In this document: positions 10,669 through 22,197 of the stretch, piece after piece
How the letters are laid out: the number at the start of each line of letters is the position of its first letter
Position numbering within the stretch: position 1 is the first letter of the stretch
Source: Bemisia tabaci
Lineage: Eukaryota; Arthropoda; Insecta; Hemiptera; Aleyrodidae
Assembly: GCF_918797505.1 (NCBI RefSeq)
Contig: NC_092795.1
Span: forward strand, 20,261,131-20,325,130
Length of the DNA: 64,000 nt
Direction of reading: 5' to 3'
Notes under the pieces: model-generated
What the model was told of the DNA's origin: nothing
Databases searched by the model: none
The model's input: only the letters and a program-made list of their open reading frames with translations
Made by a program: the position numbers and the translations under genes

Positions 10669-11661
10669 TTTTATCTTAATATTTTCGTCTCTTGATGACG
10701 GGCCGATGTAGATTCGAGTTTTTTCCCAAGCACGGCAGAATTGAGACAACTGATAGGAGGGACTTCTTGATTTTTTTGGCAAAGTATTCTCTCTCCCCTT
10801 ACTTGAACAGTTATGATATGTGAGATAGGCGGTCTGAATAATGCCTCTTGACTGTGAGTGATAACCGTGAAGACATGTCTGTCATGAAGAGATGCGCGTC
10901 TTCATCAATTTGAAAGATTTTTTCCTCAGGTCCCTAGGAAAAGGAATTTTACTGTGGTAAAAAGTTCCATGCAGGCCCATGACCCATCATTAAAGGGTTC
11001 AGGGCATGACTTGTCAAGTGTCATTCTTCTTAAACAATTCAGTTTTAAATTATTTCATGAGAAACGTATCTCATGCACTGAAAAGAATTATGGTAATATT
11101 AAAACAAAAGAAAACAATTTTTCTGGCGTAAACTAATTCAGTCATGAAAGTGACTGAGTCAATGAAAGTGCCCCGTAAAATTTTAGTTGCATCATCAGAA
11201 TTTTCCTTTGTCGCAAAAAATGTATTGAGTTGTTAGGATCAGAGGGATTTCATTTCAACAAGGATTCCGTTGCTGTCATCACTAAAATTTTACTTATAAT
11301 AGGATGAATTAATCACTTTCTTGCCGCAACAAGTATCTTCTGTGGCACGATGAAACACTGTCAAAAGGCAAGAGTTTGTTTCCTTCGAAACATTTTTCTC
11401 AGTGAAAGTGATTCACAATTTCTCAGTTTTCCTTTGTGATATTTAAAAAATTAGAAATCATAATTCCTAATCTCAAGACAGATTTTTGATGTGACAATAG
11501 GGACTACGTCAATTAAAAAATTTGAAATGCTAACAGTTTGAACTGAAATTTAAACTTTTCGCACGTCATGAGGTCCTTTGTGATTTTACACTTTCAAACC
11601 TGCCACGATGAAACCACAATATGAACTGCGACACTATATGTCCACGCACTGGACCCTTCAT
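10669..11661. other. unassigned, with a MITE end remnant
   Basis: Positions 10710-10733 (TTTTTTCCCAAGCACGGCAG) match the right terminus of the CTGCCG MITE family without a left half. The rest, A+T-rich, shows nothing supported. Confidence 0.45.
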
Positions 11662-11922
11662 TTACAAACCACTGAACCAGTCCACACTGGGCTCGGAGGC
11701 TGTGAATTCTGGATTTAGGAGTAAAGCCCGTTTCTGCGACCCTCTTGGTATGGCATCACACCCAGAACCCGAGGTCTCTGGAGAGCAAGCGCTTTTGCCC
11801 TTAAAAAAGCTTACTTCAGTTATTGACCCTATATTTTGAATTAGTTCTTCTAGAGCAACTTTAACCTTGGCAATAGTTCTCCACAATAAATTGTGACACT
11901 CCACAATATGTGAGCATGACAT
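11662..11922 (-). CDS. candidate exon or small ORF, unrecognised
   Basis: A minus-strand frame of 86 codons starts MSCSHIVECHNLLWRT, has a helix-like middle (TIAKVKVALEELIQNIGS) and ends SEPSVDWFSG. Its composition resembles a real soluble protein segment more than most frames here. Just before the stop a GTTTGT could serve as a weak donor. No conserved domain is recognised, no promoter is visible and the start is only the first ATG. It may be an exon of the same minus-strand gene as 1813-1920, or a chance frame. Confidence 0.2.
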   Translation of the reverse strand: MSCSHIVECHNLLWRTIAKVKVALEELIQNIGSITEVSFFKGKSACSPETSGSGCDAIPRGSQKRALLLNPEFTASEPSVDWFSGL

Positions 11923-12464
11923 ACTTATAAGCGATTCAAGTGTCTCTGGTCTGGATTGGGGTCATTTTTCTACGTAAAGTGGTTCCTTTGGGGAAGGGGA
12001 ACAATTAGAACGTCTCTTCTGCAGCTCAATTATAAAATTCAGTAGTTTTCCCAAAATCACACAACTCCTTTAAAATTAAGTTTCCATTCTGATGCGGTTT
12101 ACTGTAAGGGCCACGTTTGCTGAACGAAAATTTTGACCATCAAGAGTCCTTTTTCAATCCACTGCGCGGCGAAGCAGGACGCAATGGTCGTCGTCGCTGC
12201 ACATTGCACGGTGACAATCGCCGCGCTCCGGGGGAGCGGTGGGGAGAGGGAGAGGCAGGGTCCGGGAGGGCAGAGGTAACCCGGGTCAAATTAAAAATAA
12301 CTCCCTCGCATTAATTTCGATTTCGGTCTCAACGAGAGGAGCGAGAAACGGAGAGGGAGCATTATTTCTGCTAACGGACCAAGATTGTTTGATCGGACAT
12401 CGGGGAGGTTAACACCCCCTCCCCCTCTCGATAGTTCCCGCGGTCCACCCCCGCTGGCTCACCG
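11923..12464 (+). promoter_or_regulatory. G+C/CpG-rich, possible promoter or 5' leader
   Basis: From about 12160 to 12460 the base composition shifts to G+C-rich with many CpGs and a GGGGAGAGGGAGAGG tract, unlike the A+T-rich flanks. It directly precedes a short frame ending in a splice donor (12465-12549). No TATA box or initiator was identified with confidence. Confidence 0.25.
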
Positions 12465-12549
12465 ATGTCTCCATCCGAAAATGGCGCTGAAACCGACCAC
12501 CGCAAACGCCGCTGCCAAGGTTCTCCTCGAAAATCGAGTTTCCGCAAGG
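12465..12549 (+). CDS. candidate first coding exon, unrecognised
   Basis: ATG at 12465 opens a frame reading MSPSENGAETDHRKRR followed by a basic, serine-rich stretch ending RKSSFRKG. An in-frame stop lies upstream, and the frame reaches a donor (CAAGG then GTGAGG) at 12549. The basic, low-hydrophobic composition would suit a disordered N-terminus or a nuclear localisation signal. If unspliced it stops seven codons later. Context (CpG-rich upstream block) is supportive. No downstream exon was identified. Confidence 0.22.
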
Positions 12550-12670
12550 GTGAGGGATATACGAAATAACCAACTGCTCATGGGTAAAATTCCTTAAAAA
12601 CACTATACCATGTTTAATTTTGTTTAAATAATTTCTAGACTTACAGCAAAAAACTCTTGAAGCCAAACGC

Positions 12671-12795
12671 ATAATGGAAAATGTAAACGCAAATTTGTTG
12701 TTGCTTCATCTGAAAGTGCCTAAAGAGCTGATTTTGCAGTATTTTTCATAATTTTTTTCGGCTATTGGAAATAGTGTAAAAATAGATTTGAAAAT
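12671..12795 (+). repeat. dispersed direct repeat, copy 1
   Basis: Shares TTGCTTCATCTGAAAGTGC and TCATAATTTTTTTC, with similar flanks, with 14265-14395. Identity is moderate, so this is an old dispersed repeat of unknown type. Confidence 0.6.
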
Positions 12796-13492
12796 TTGAA
12801 ACTGCGCCGCCTAGTGACGACATCTGACGGCGTTTTCCATTTAAACGCATAAATTTTAGCAGATTAGATCATTTTGTCATATCTCCTCCAATAACTGTTC
12901 AATTCATGAACCAAGGGTATTCTCGTGTTCAGCCCACTTGGTAGCGTCCATTCAAACACGGAATTCATCAAATTTCAGAGACCTGCAAATTATCGATTAC
13001 AGTGTCATACTTTCCCTACAAAGGTACCTACTACTCTACATACTTCGATCCTCCCTTTGAGTAAATCTTCGCATCATCCGGCAATGCTGCATTGCAGAGA
13101 CTCAGAAAAGAAGGAGTTAATGGATGTGTAACATAAAAATTAATTGGCACTTGTGATAGCATCGTCCCGTTAATGTCTGCAATTACTGCGAAATGAGTTG
13201 TTAATTTGAAAGAGTATCTTGCGGCGATTTTGCGCTACATTAAGCGAAATCAACGATTGGCCCACGTACTATTCCTTTTCAAAACATGTGGACATCGTTG
13301 AATACCGTCTGATACACCCACACCTAATACTAAGCATTGGAGAGTTGTTTTTTCATCCCTTAGCTGATATAATTTTATTATCCTAGAAACGAAGGACAGA
13401 AATAAATAAAAATATAAACAAAGATGAGAGAATGCGATTGAAATTGGTATAATTCGACTTTTTCTCTTTTAATTTATGACATATTAGCCGTT
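12796..13492. other. unassigned sequence
   Basis: No gene or repeat recognised. Confidence 0.35.
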
Positions 13493-13605
13493 CTAGTGCG
13501 CTTCGCGCTCCCGTCACAGCTGGCCGAGGGGCTGCGCCCCCTAGGTCCCCGGTCACTCGCTGCGGGAGTGACATTCGGCTCGCTCCGCGCAAGCCCTTTC
13601 CCTAA
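13493..13605 (-). mobile_element. Helitron-like 3' end remnant (hairpin cluster)
   Basis: Read on the minus strand, a series of GC-rich stem-loops (CACTCCCGCAGCGAGTG, GGGGGCGCAGCCCC, AGCGCGAAGCGC) ends in ACTAG. The layout parallels the 3' end at 10558-10668. However, the base after CTAG is A rather than T and no 5' end was found, so it may be a decayed or unrelated element. Confidence 0.35.
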
Positions 13606-13816
13606 GTATTTGGACATCGAAATCATTATGATGTATACACTTTGGAGACTTCCAAGGCAAAAATGATTTTGTCACAGAACCTTGTTTCCGGAGTGCGCCG
13701 TCATTTGCAAATTAATGGATTTATAGGGATGAGGCAATGATTTGAGAAAGTTGGATGAATGTTGTCGTAAAAAGGAATCGTAATTCCGTTAGAAAATCAT
13801 TCAGGAGCCTCGCACG

Positions 13817-13872
13817 ATGAGGCAACCCTGGCTAGACGATGAACTGATGGTGTTAATTAAATTCATAACCAG
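13817..13872 (+). CDS. candidate short coding exon, unrecognised
   Basis: ATG at 13817 has A at -3 and opens a frame reading MRQPWLDDELMVLIKFITR up to a consensus donor (ACCAG then GTGAGA). An AG (TCATTCAG) lies 14 bases upstream of the ATG. The residue mix is protein-like but the segment is only 18 codons, so chance is a serious alternative. Confidence 0.15.
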
Positions 13873-14264
13873 GTGAGAACTAGGAACGCTACCGAGTTAC
13901 TCGTCGTCTGCACGTTGCGAGTATAATTGCATCCAAAAATATCCTTGAGGAGGAAAAAAAATGTGTATGCACCCATGACCGAACCGTCTCTTTGGCAGGC
14001 TCAAACTCTCAAACCAAACATTTACTCATCATCACCTTGTGCTTTTTGAGCCACGGTCCAAGTGAATGATTTAGTGGTAAAATCAATTGCAGAGGTCGGG
14101 TGCGAACCATATATTAGGTACAAAACTTTTTCCATTGCTCTGAATGAGAATGAATCGCACCCTTCCAGGAAAAGGATCACCAATTAAGCGCCATTTTTAC
14201 CGACAATAAGTCATCGGTGGATTTGGGTTCCTTAATTGTTTCCTAATTGTAATCATTACCGAGT

Positions 14265-14395
14265 GGAAAATTTGCACACAGACATTGTATTGCTTCATCT
14301 GAGAGTGCTTAAATGGCCTGAGTTCTCAGTGTTTCTCATAATTTTTTTCTGCAATGGGAAATTGCAGGAAAAAAGATTTAAAAGTGAGAGAATTT
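14265..14395 (+). repeat. dispersed direct repeat, copy 2
   Basis: Partner of 12671-12795: TTGCTTCATCTGAGAGTGC, then CAGTGTTTCTCATAATTTTT, then an ATGGGAAATTG/TTGGAAATAGT block and AGATTTAAAA. Confidence 0.6.
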
Positions 14396-15063
14396 GCCCT
14401 TTTGTTGAAAACGAGAAAAACCTTAGAAACCATGATATAGTCGGCCTGTTTTAAATCGTTGATTTTATGAGAGTGTTTTAATCAATTCATCGCTTTAATA
14501 ATCCGAAGATCGTCTGAAATTTAGGACGGGCCCAATAAAACGTTTTTTACCGTGTTTCTCTCTGGCGCTTAAGTCTTTCTTTAGGATGAAAAATTCAACT
14601 CGGTTTTTATCTCGACCTAAATATACTACATAGCGCCCTGATACAACTATACATGTTCCACAGATGTGCGTGTTGCATGTTCAATTTTGAAGGCGCTTAT
14701 CCTTTCCTCGCCTCTTCAAAAATACATGGGAGTTGTCGTTAGTGTTATCACCCGAATAACAGGAAGCGAAGGTAGGAAAACTAAAGATATTGCATCTCAT
14801 CCTCTTATTATTATGAAAAGAACCGCTCTTTATTTGGTCGACGAATTTCAGGCTTTCATGGATTTTCTAATTTCTAACTTTTGAAATACTTCCTGAACAA
14901 AATTAAATGGATATTTTCGCCAAAAAATTACACCATTAATTATAACGGCTGTAATATCGTTCCTTTAAAATCATCGTTACTTTCTATATAGACCGAGAGT
15001 TAAAGATATTGAGTTGAGAAAAATGAAACAAAAAACGCTGAGACGGAGACCTGATAAGTTAAA
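14396..15063. other. unassigned sequence
   Basis: No supported feature. A 72-codon frame at 14666-14884 has no family signature. Confidence 0.35.
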
Positions 15064-15447
15064 TATGGACGTATTTCTACCAAACAGACCTATGTGCAAG
15101 TGAGAAATGTGGGGTGTGCTCGTTAGTCTCTGGCCGTAAGAGTGAATGAGAATAATAAAGCGCCAGTGACGTCAACGGAGATGGAGGAACCACCGTCCAC
15201 CGCCTTCCCGGCTCCGCTTCGTCTTTAACTCATGAGCCCTGTCCACAACGCTCTCTTGCCATGCCCGCGGCTCATGAGTTCCGCATTCAGTTGCACATAG
15301 GTCTGTTTGATAGAATGCAACATCCCGCTTTTCCAATTCTTCAAAAGGAACCACACCCACTTTTACATTGCTTCTTATGCAGCTTCGACGAGCACACCCC
15401 ACATTTCTCACTTGCACATAGGTCTCTTTGGTAGAACTACGTCCATA
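15064..15447. mobile_element. fold-back element, GGACGTATTT ends
   Basis: Inverted arms of about 58 bp run from TATGGACGTATTTCTACC through GTGGGGTGTGCTCG on the left to CGAGCACACCCCACATT and GAACTACGTCCATA on the right. An internal part repeats GCACATAGGTCTGTTTG. The ends resemble those at 22632 and 52081, suggesting a MITE superfamily with a GGACGT(A/T) terminus. Confidence 0.7.
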
Positions 15448-16165
15448 TCATCTCAATGATGCACTTCAAGGCAGAAAATAAGTAATCATCAGTGCGGAAT
15501 TCTGCTCAGCAGCGGTCCACTTCGCTACAATTTTCTTTTATTCTGCTCCACTAGCTTCCTCTGGATGGTAAAATAAGGAATTAAAATGAATCATCTTCAA
15601 ACAAATCATCCTTTCAGATTTGCAAATATACTTCTAAGTACTAGATTCTAAAACGACAACGACTGATTGAAGAAAAATATGAATTCTTGGAGGGAAAGCG
15701 AATAATCTGGCTAGAGCCGTTTCCGGTGATAGATTACTTTTTCTATAATGTTCCACTTTTTTGCCCATATTCTCAGAGGGAATATTAAGCTGACTTCAAT
15801 CAAGGTGTTCTCTTGCCCTCCCATTTCTCTCATCGTTACAGAGACTTTTTTCCGAAGTCACTCTGCGAGATCTCAGCTACAACGTCGACCACGAGGTGGC
15901 GGCTTTCAAATAGTGAAAGACTGATAATCATGTTTCTTTGGTACCAATAGTTAGAAATGTAGCTAGTACATATATATTATAACCTATCAGTCTATCGGCG
16001 GATGATTGAACAGGATGATTGACGGATTGAAAATATCGCATTAAAAACAGGCGAAAAAATGGCGTAGAGAAAAGAAGCATTGCATGTTATTTACCATGTA
16101 CATTTTAGGTTATTATACGTATAAACGCACTACTTGTGTACTGTAACTATTGTCCTAAAGTGCTT
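15448..16165. other. unassigned sequence
   Basis: No supported feature. Confidence 0.35.
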
Positions 16166-16173
16166 GTCCGCGG

Positions 16174-17015
16174 CAGGGTCGGATTTAGAGGGTGGCCACA
16201 TGGGCCGCGGCCCATGGCGGCAAATGTTGTAACTTTTTCAAATTTAGGTATCAAGAAAAAAATATGATTCAGAAAAAAAATTAAAAACGAGAAAAGGCGA
16301 AAAAATCTCTCATTTCTTGAGAGCTCAAGTACAGTAAATTCTAATTTGTCCGTCTTTCGGTGATACAAGAGACAGCGCCTTTCATTAGTCTAGTTGAGAG
16401 AGAAACCAAACATGTAATTTGGCCTGGAGTGGCGCGGCGCAGAGAGCACTAACGACGCGGACTTGAGATGTAAAGGAGAAGCCCTCGGCGCGCCGGTCGG
16501 CATGACACAAATATTCGCTCCTACAAGACTCCATGAATACTTCACGCATTGCGGTCAGTAGTGGTTGGCGTGAAACTCACAGTGCCTACAAGACTGCATA
16601 GATACTTCACGCATTGCGTCAAACGTAGTGCGGTCAGCGGCGGTCGGCGCGAAACGCATAGCGCCTACAAGACTGTAGGGATACTTCACGCGTTGCGCCA
16701 AACACAGTGCGGTTGGCGCGGTGGCGGAAATTAAAATCATTAAACCACAGTCATGTTTATTCATTCATAATTTTTTCGTTCTTTTCTTATAAATGAAAGG
16801 CCTCGTCCATACAGAGATAGGTTTCCGGAACTTAATTTTCGCGCAAAGTTCCATGAACTTTTGCTCGTGTTGACAGGGCTTTCACAAAAAAATTTGCCCA
16901 ACACGAGTAAACGCGTCTTATGCACCCCCTCTCCCTCCGGCACGCTCATTTGATGGTTTATATCGATGTTTTAAAACAAATGAGAAGGGGCGGCAAGTAG
17001 GTAAATCCGGCCCTG
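16174..17015 (+). mobile_element. 842-bp non-autonomous hAT-type element, copy 1
   Basis: The termini are CAGGGTCGGATTTAG and GTAAATCCGGCCCTG. A perfect 8-bp target duplication GTCCGCGG flanks it (16166-16173 and 17016-17023). The CAGGG start and 8-bp duplication are the hAT signature. The interior includes GGCCACATGGGCCGCGGCCC, a poly-A-rich patch and an array of CCTACAAGACTG-type units. A colinear second copy lies at 49019-49858. No transposase frame is present. Confidence 0.85.
16515..16715 (+). repeat. about 85-bp degenerate tandem units within hAT copy 1
   Basis: Three units share CTACAAGACT-x-CAT then GATACTTCACGCATTGCG and GCGGTCAG. The homologous array is in copy 2 at about 49330-49560. 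Confidence 0.75.
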
Positions 17016-17023
17016 GTCCGCGG

Positions 17024-18240
17024 TATACTAATTATACTATTATAGTGTATTTTCCGAGGGAAAACATTTCATTTTTCCTCGTCCTGCTGCTAAGAAACTC
17101 TCTGCTCCCTTCTCTTTCACTTCATCCCTTCTTTTCACCCTTAGTTTACTCACTTCTTATGGTTTTATTCTCTTTCCTTCCCGTTCACTTTTTGACTTCC
17201 CTCATTCCTTTGCCAGCAACTTTACTGATTGCACATAATTGATAACCAAGAAATGTGAAAAATTCATGTCTTAACATAGAAGGATACACGGGTGAGGAAG
17301 CTTGGTGAATTCTTTTTCTTTTCTTTTCTTTTTTTTGTTTTTTGTTTGTTTTTTTTTTTGTTTGGCATAACAATTGAAATAATCTTCATATCATTTGAAA
17401 TTCGTTTCTGATAATAATTTGTAAAAGATAAAAAAGAGCGTTTGAGCTCATTTTTAGCCATAACATTTTAGTTTAGAGCTTTATGTTTGTCATCAGCTTT
17501 CATTTAATGTTTCTGATACCACGGCGTTTTCCTCGAAATCCCAACGATTTCATTCATGGTGTGCTACCAACGAAACCTCTCAATTTAAATGCAATTTTGG
17601 GATCATGATAAGGACGTTGCGGAGGCTGAAGATAGAAAGGCGCACACGGAGACAATTACTCAACAAAGTTTATAATGGGTTCTTCAATTTGCTCCCGTCG
17701 CAAATTGACAACAGAGCTCAAATAAGTATTTTGGAAAGTTAAAGAAGCGCAGCAGGTTTTTGTTACAAGGCAAATTTACTGAGTTTATGTACCGACCGGG
17801 TATTTTCATCCTAAAGCCGGTATGCGCTACGAAATTAAAAGGTTGCAAATTAAAAGGCTCATTCTCTTTCCCTCCATCTTATTTTCTATTTGCATACTTT
17901 GCGCTATTTGATATCTCCTCAGTTCCACCCTTGTTTCCTCAATTTTCATATTCGAGCGGAATAACTCCGCCATATTTTCTCGTCTTACCGTTTCGCCTCC
18001 TCCCGGTGGCGGTGGCTAATTTAGAGAAACTTCTGAGCAGCTCTATGAGAAGAAACGCCAGATCGTCCCAACTATCGAGTTTAGCCCAACAGAGAATCCT
18101 TTCAACTGACGAAGGAGCTCTAACTTCGGGCGAGGGGCCAGATGTGCATTCGCCGACAAGATTCGCCTTCATTTTTGAAATTAGGCAAAACGAGCAGCAA
18201 TGATGGTAACATAACATACTATATGAAATTTCAACTAAGA
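17024..18240. other. unassigned sequence with pyrimidine tracts
   Basis: Positions 17311-17365 are T-rich with interspersed C and G on the plus strand. A 147-codon frame (17760-18203) has no recognised family and no splice support. Confidence 0.35.
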
Positions 18241-18861
18241 CAATGGGCCTGTTGCAAACTTTTGCTAGAGCAAAAATAAGAGTTGTTTCCTATAGATAAT
18301 GCCTCAAAAATCACGATGAGCGCATCGGCAAAGTCTGAAATGCACTCATAACTTCACAATCTGCGTAAGAAATTTGCGTTTTTTTGAGCTTCCCGCTTCA
18401 AAAACGATACTACGGCACAGGTGAACATTTTGTTAGAAGAGTCGCTCCATCGTCGGCAATATTCATCATGGCCGACGCTTGCGCAGTTCCGCGCGTATTT
18501 CGAGGAGAGTTCAAGGTCAATCAAGGCGGATGAGGAAAATATGAACGTAAACACGCCGATTGTTATCTGGTCTAATCCTGTTCAGGTGTTATCTCGTCCC
18601 ATCACAGGTGTTTTGGCGGATTGGCGTCGGCCATGATGAGTATTGCCGACGATGGAACGACTCCTCTAATAAAATGTTCACCTGTGCCGTAGTATCGTTT
18701 TTGAAGCGGGAAGCTCAAAAAACCGCAAATTTCTTACGCAGATTGTGAAGTTATGAGTGCATTTCAGACTTTGCCGATGCGCTCATCGTGATTTTTGAGG
18801 CATTATCTATAAGAAACAACTCTTATTTTTGCTCTAGCAAAAGTTTGCAACAGGCCCATTG
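18241..18861. mobile_element. fold-back element, CAATGGGCCTGTTGC ends
   Basis: The left arm (18241-18477) and right arm (18625-18861) are both 237 bp and reverse-complementary with few differences, from CAATGGGCCTGTTGCAAAC to ATGGCCGACG. A 147-bp spacer separates them. No clear target duplication. The mirrored frames at 18354 and 18560 come from the arms and are not genes. Confidence 0.8.
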
Positions 18862-19345
18862 ACTTACACGTATCTAGTATACGCGCGTTTTTTTTCCAAA
18901 TGGTCAGTTTGCTCTGTGACTTGACCCACGGCGTATTTTAACGAAGTGTCAATTTATGTACATAGATACTTCCGGATTTAAGTTTTTTTCAGGGCCATGC
19001 CAAAAATAGAGGTTCGGCTTCGACTTTTTCTGACTTGACTATTACATTTTCCGCCCTCTCTTTTCAAATCTCTCATAATTTCCTCGGAAAAATGTCGAAT
19101 AAATTCGGAAATTTTGACGCATCGCAGCTGAGTTTCATGTTTTCGTAGTTTCAACGTTGATATTTTCAAATATTTTTCATTCGAAACAAATTAAACCGGC
19201 ATTACAGTGTAGAGTGCACGGCTACGCGAGCGGTGATTGAGAGACGCATTTTGATCATATCAGGCTCAATTTGCAACGGTTGAATAAACATTGAGGTAGA
19301 GCTGGAGATGAAAAATTATGCAGCGCGGCGCTCGCTCTATTTTTA
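18862..19345. other. unassigned sequence
   Basis: No supported feature. Confidence 0.35.
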
Positions 19346-19353
19346 AGCGGGAT

Positions 19354-19517
19354 CAAGGCGTGGCGTGAATTGCGATATATCGATTGTTATGCCATTTAAA
19401 CCTACGGTAAAGAATCGATTATTAAGGTGTTCGCTGCGAACACCCTGTTTATCGATCCTTTTCTATAGGTTCAAATGGCATAACAATCGATATATCGCAA
19501 TTCACGCCACGCCACTG
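19354..19517. mobile_element. hAT-type MITE, AATCGATA family copy
   Basis: Near-complete palindrome of 164 bp: ends CAAGGCGTGGCGTGAATTGC and GCAATTCACGCCACGCCACTG-type. It is flanked by a perfect 8-bp duplication AGCGGGAT (19346-19353 and 19518-19525). The centre contains TTCGCTGCGAACACCCTG. Related copies are at 30805 and 54066. Confidence 0.85.
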
Positions 19518-19525
19518 AGCGGGAT

Positions 19526-21318
19526 TTCATTTATAACCGGAGGCATGGACCGTGGACCGAAAATCCCGGGATGGAAACGCGTCTGAGGGATGCAAAATTG
19601 CAGAATAAGCCAGTAAATACTTAAACGTCTATTCGCCAACACCATTAACACTCGTTTTGACGTTCAAATGTTTTCTCTCCTCACTTCCTTTCCGCTCCGC
19701 CATGCCTCCTCACTTTAGTGTGGTTCTTCTTTTCCGCTTCCCCCTTTTTATCACTTGGCCTCCAGCCATTTGGTAAAGAGCCTCGCGATATACACTAAAT
19801 GAAGTTATTTGGCTCCCTCCGCGGCTCGCCCCGCGAAGGGCTTCTCCGTCGCCATTAAGTTATTCTTTTTTTCCGCGCGGATTAAACTGTGGCTACTGTA
19901 GACACTCCCGGATTTACCTGGTACATTGTCGTATGTTTATTGACGTCCCGAGCTCTCGGTTCCCTTTGTCCTTGCGCCATAAAATGCACGAGGAGAAACA
20001 AGTCAGGGTTATATATGAACGCAGGGGCTCATTTGACCAATCTTCGCTTTGACTCCGTGCTGGGAAAATAACGACAGGTTAAACCGTTATTCCCGCCAAT
20101 TTTGGCACCGACCGAAGAGTGCGACAGAAAGATGGGAATAAAGATGGTAGAATTAATAAATTATAATTTTAGTGATCAATACATCTCCCAGGGAGTTGCA
20201 ACTGATCAAAAGGCGGTTTTCTTAACATTTTAAACTCCTATTTATTATTAGGATGAATCGATACCGAAAATAAACAAACATCGAATAAACGATGCTAAAA
20301 TACTGTCTGCAGTCAAAATTTTGGCAAAACGATCCATTACACTTGAAGGCTTCCTCCAACTGCTCTTTCTCAAAATACATGTATTTTGGAAATCCTGGAA
20401 TCAAGTTAAAAATATCCAAAAAGGAAATGCTGCATTCGGTTTCTCTAAAATAATATTTAATTTTTGTGTTCGGATTATTTCAGCTTTCACCTAGGTTTTA
20501 AATAGGATACTTTTTAAAAAAGAACTTATATCTTAAGAACTTAAGAATATCTGCTTCTTGGTATTGTGGGTTTGTTTTTCCAAAAACAAAACAGAAATTA
20601 GTAGTAAAGCCAGCATTTTGGCAAAATTTGATTGAGACCTCGACGTTTGCTGCCTTCCATTCAACTCACCCCGAGAAATATAATCAACGAATCAAAATCT
20701 CCGTATTCAACTTTGTATTCTCTGTATATCTCAAAGCGCGATCAAAGCGCGAATTTCCGCCAGAGATATGTCAGGAGAGATGGTGAAAAACAGGACCCTT
20801 GAATGGACAACAATAGGAAAAAAAGTAGAAAGAAATAAAACAAGTGGAAAAACAGCCCCATTAGAGCAAGTGCGTAAGACAGGCTAAGAATGGAGGAAAA
20901 TGTGGGCGTGTGTGCGTGTGGAATGGTGAGGGGGGAGAGAACAATGTTTGCGTCCAGGGCCTTCGTTCGCCCGCATGGGAGAATTTTCCAGCGGCCAAAT
21001 GAGACAGAGATACGAGACGCGGGGGAGAGAGAGGGAGAGAAGGGAAGGATAGAATTTATCATGGATAAATTGAGCTCAATCAAGTCAGAAACTGACGCCG
21101 TGCCGCGCAGGGGCTGGAAAAGGGAGGGTGAGGGAGTTCCCCTGAAATGTCAGACCTGTACAGCGAGGCCTTAATCTTAACTTTATCTTAATCCCGAACG
21201 CGCAGTTGTGTGGAAGAAACAAATTCGAGACAATTATTGGGCTTGCCTCCTTTTTTCGGGCCCGGAGCTGAGAGGCCTCCCCTGCTAGCACTCGGCCAAC
21301 CCTATGTCAGGGTTTCAG
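19526..21318. other. unassigned sequence
   Basis: No repeat recognised. The 20880-21130 part is G-rich with GAGAGAGAGGGAGAGAAGGG and open frames on both strands, none with family support. Confidence 0.35.
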
Positions 21319-21541
21319 CTGGTGTTGCCAAAATCACGCTGAAAGGGGGCCAGTTGCAGTCGTTACAGAATCGTGTTTTGATGGTCAACATTAGTGGACG
21401 CACGAAAAAATTGAATGTCCATCTATACGCAGTGTTCCTAGGCTCAATATTAACGAAAATATCGCCCGTTTTGAGAGATGTACTAATTAACGGCATCGAC
21501 ACGGAAAAAAATAATGTTCATGGTTACCAGATTTCCCGATT
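21319..21541 (+). CDS. candidate internal exon, unrecognised
   Basis: An open frame follows a plausible acceptor (GGGTTTCAG) and reaches a full-consensus donor (GATT then GTAAGTAC) at 21541. The translation contains GGQLQSLQNRVLMVNISGR and ILTKISPVLRDVLINGID, alternating hydrophobic and charged residues as in a folded domain. I do not recognise the family. The same frame stays open upstream to an ATG at 21210, so it could instead be a free ORF. The strong donor is the main support. Confidence 0.22.
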
Positions 21542-22197
21542 GTAAGTACATACTGCTTCACTAGAGAATTAAAGTTAAAAGCTTATTTGCCCCCTATAAG
21601 TGCTCTTTTGTGGCGTAACAGTATGATCTTGAGGTATAATTTGGTTCCTATAGTTAGAGTTTTACGACACTGTTAAAGAGGTTGTGCCTCGATGAATAAC
21701 GCTCTGGGGGGGGGGGGGGGGAGAGCGTTGAAGGAGAGCCTTATGCCATTTGGTTTTTTGTATGAAACGATAGAGACCTACTTAAGAAAAGCGTCACAAA
21801 GGGGAAAGGGGGGGGGCAAAAAGTCCGAAAAAGTGCTATACGTAATTTGGAGACGGTCCCTTATCACGTGAATGATAAACGTAATCATATGCATGATTAA
21901 CACTGACAGAAATCTAGAACTGAGTATACTAGATTTCTCGGGGGATCACATAATATAGAAATCTAGCAACCATCGGCGTCATTCTTTAATCCGCGCACAG
22001 CGATATTGCATACCTCTTTCCTCCTCCACCCTCGAATCACAGTAGCGCATCCGTAATCCTTAGACAACTAATTTGATGCGCGAAACAAATTAGCGGTAAT
22101 ACTTGCGCAACGCGTTAAATCTTTATATTCAGCTTTCGTAGCTGTGTTGCTTACTCACGTAGGTACCCGCGTCACTCGCCGATAGGTCACCGTTCCA
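21542..22197. other. unassigned sequence with a 16-G run
   Basis: Gs run from 21706 to 21721. A small hairpin (AGAAATCTAG/CTAGATTTCT) is at 21909-21938. No gene. Confidence 0.4.

Noticed and set aside
17760..18203. 147-codon plus-strand frame
   Set aside because: A hydrophobic, phenylalanine-rich first half arises from a T/C-rich stretch; no signal peptide pattern, domain or splice support.
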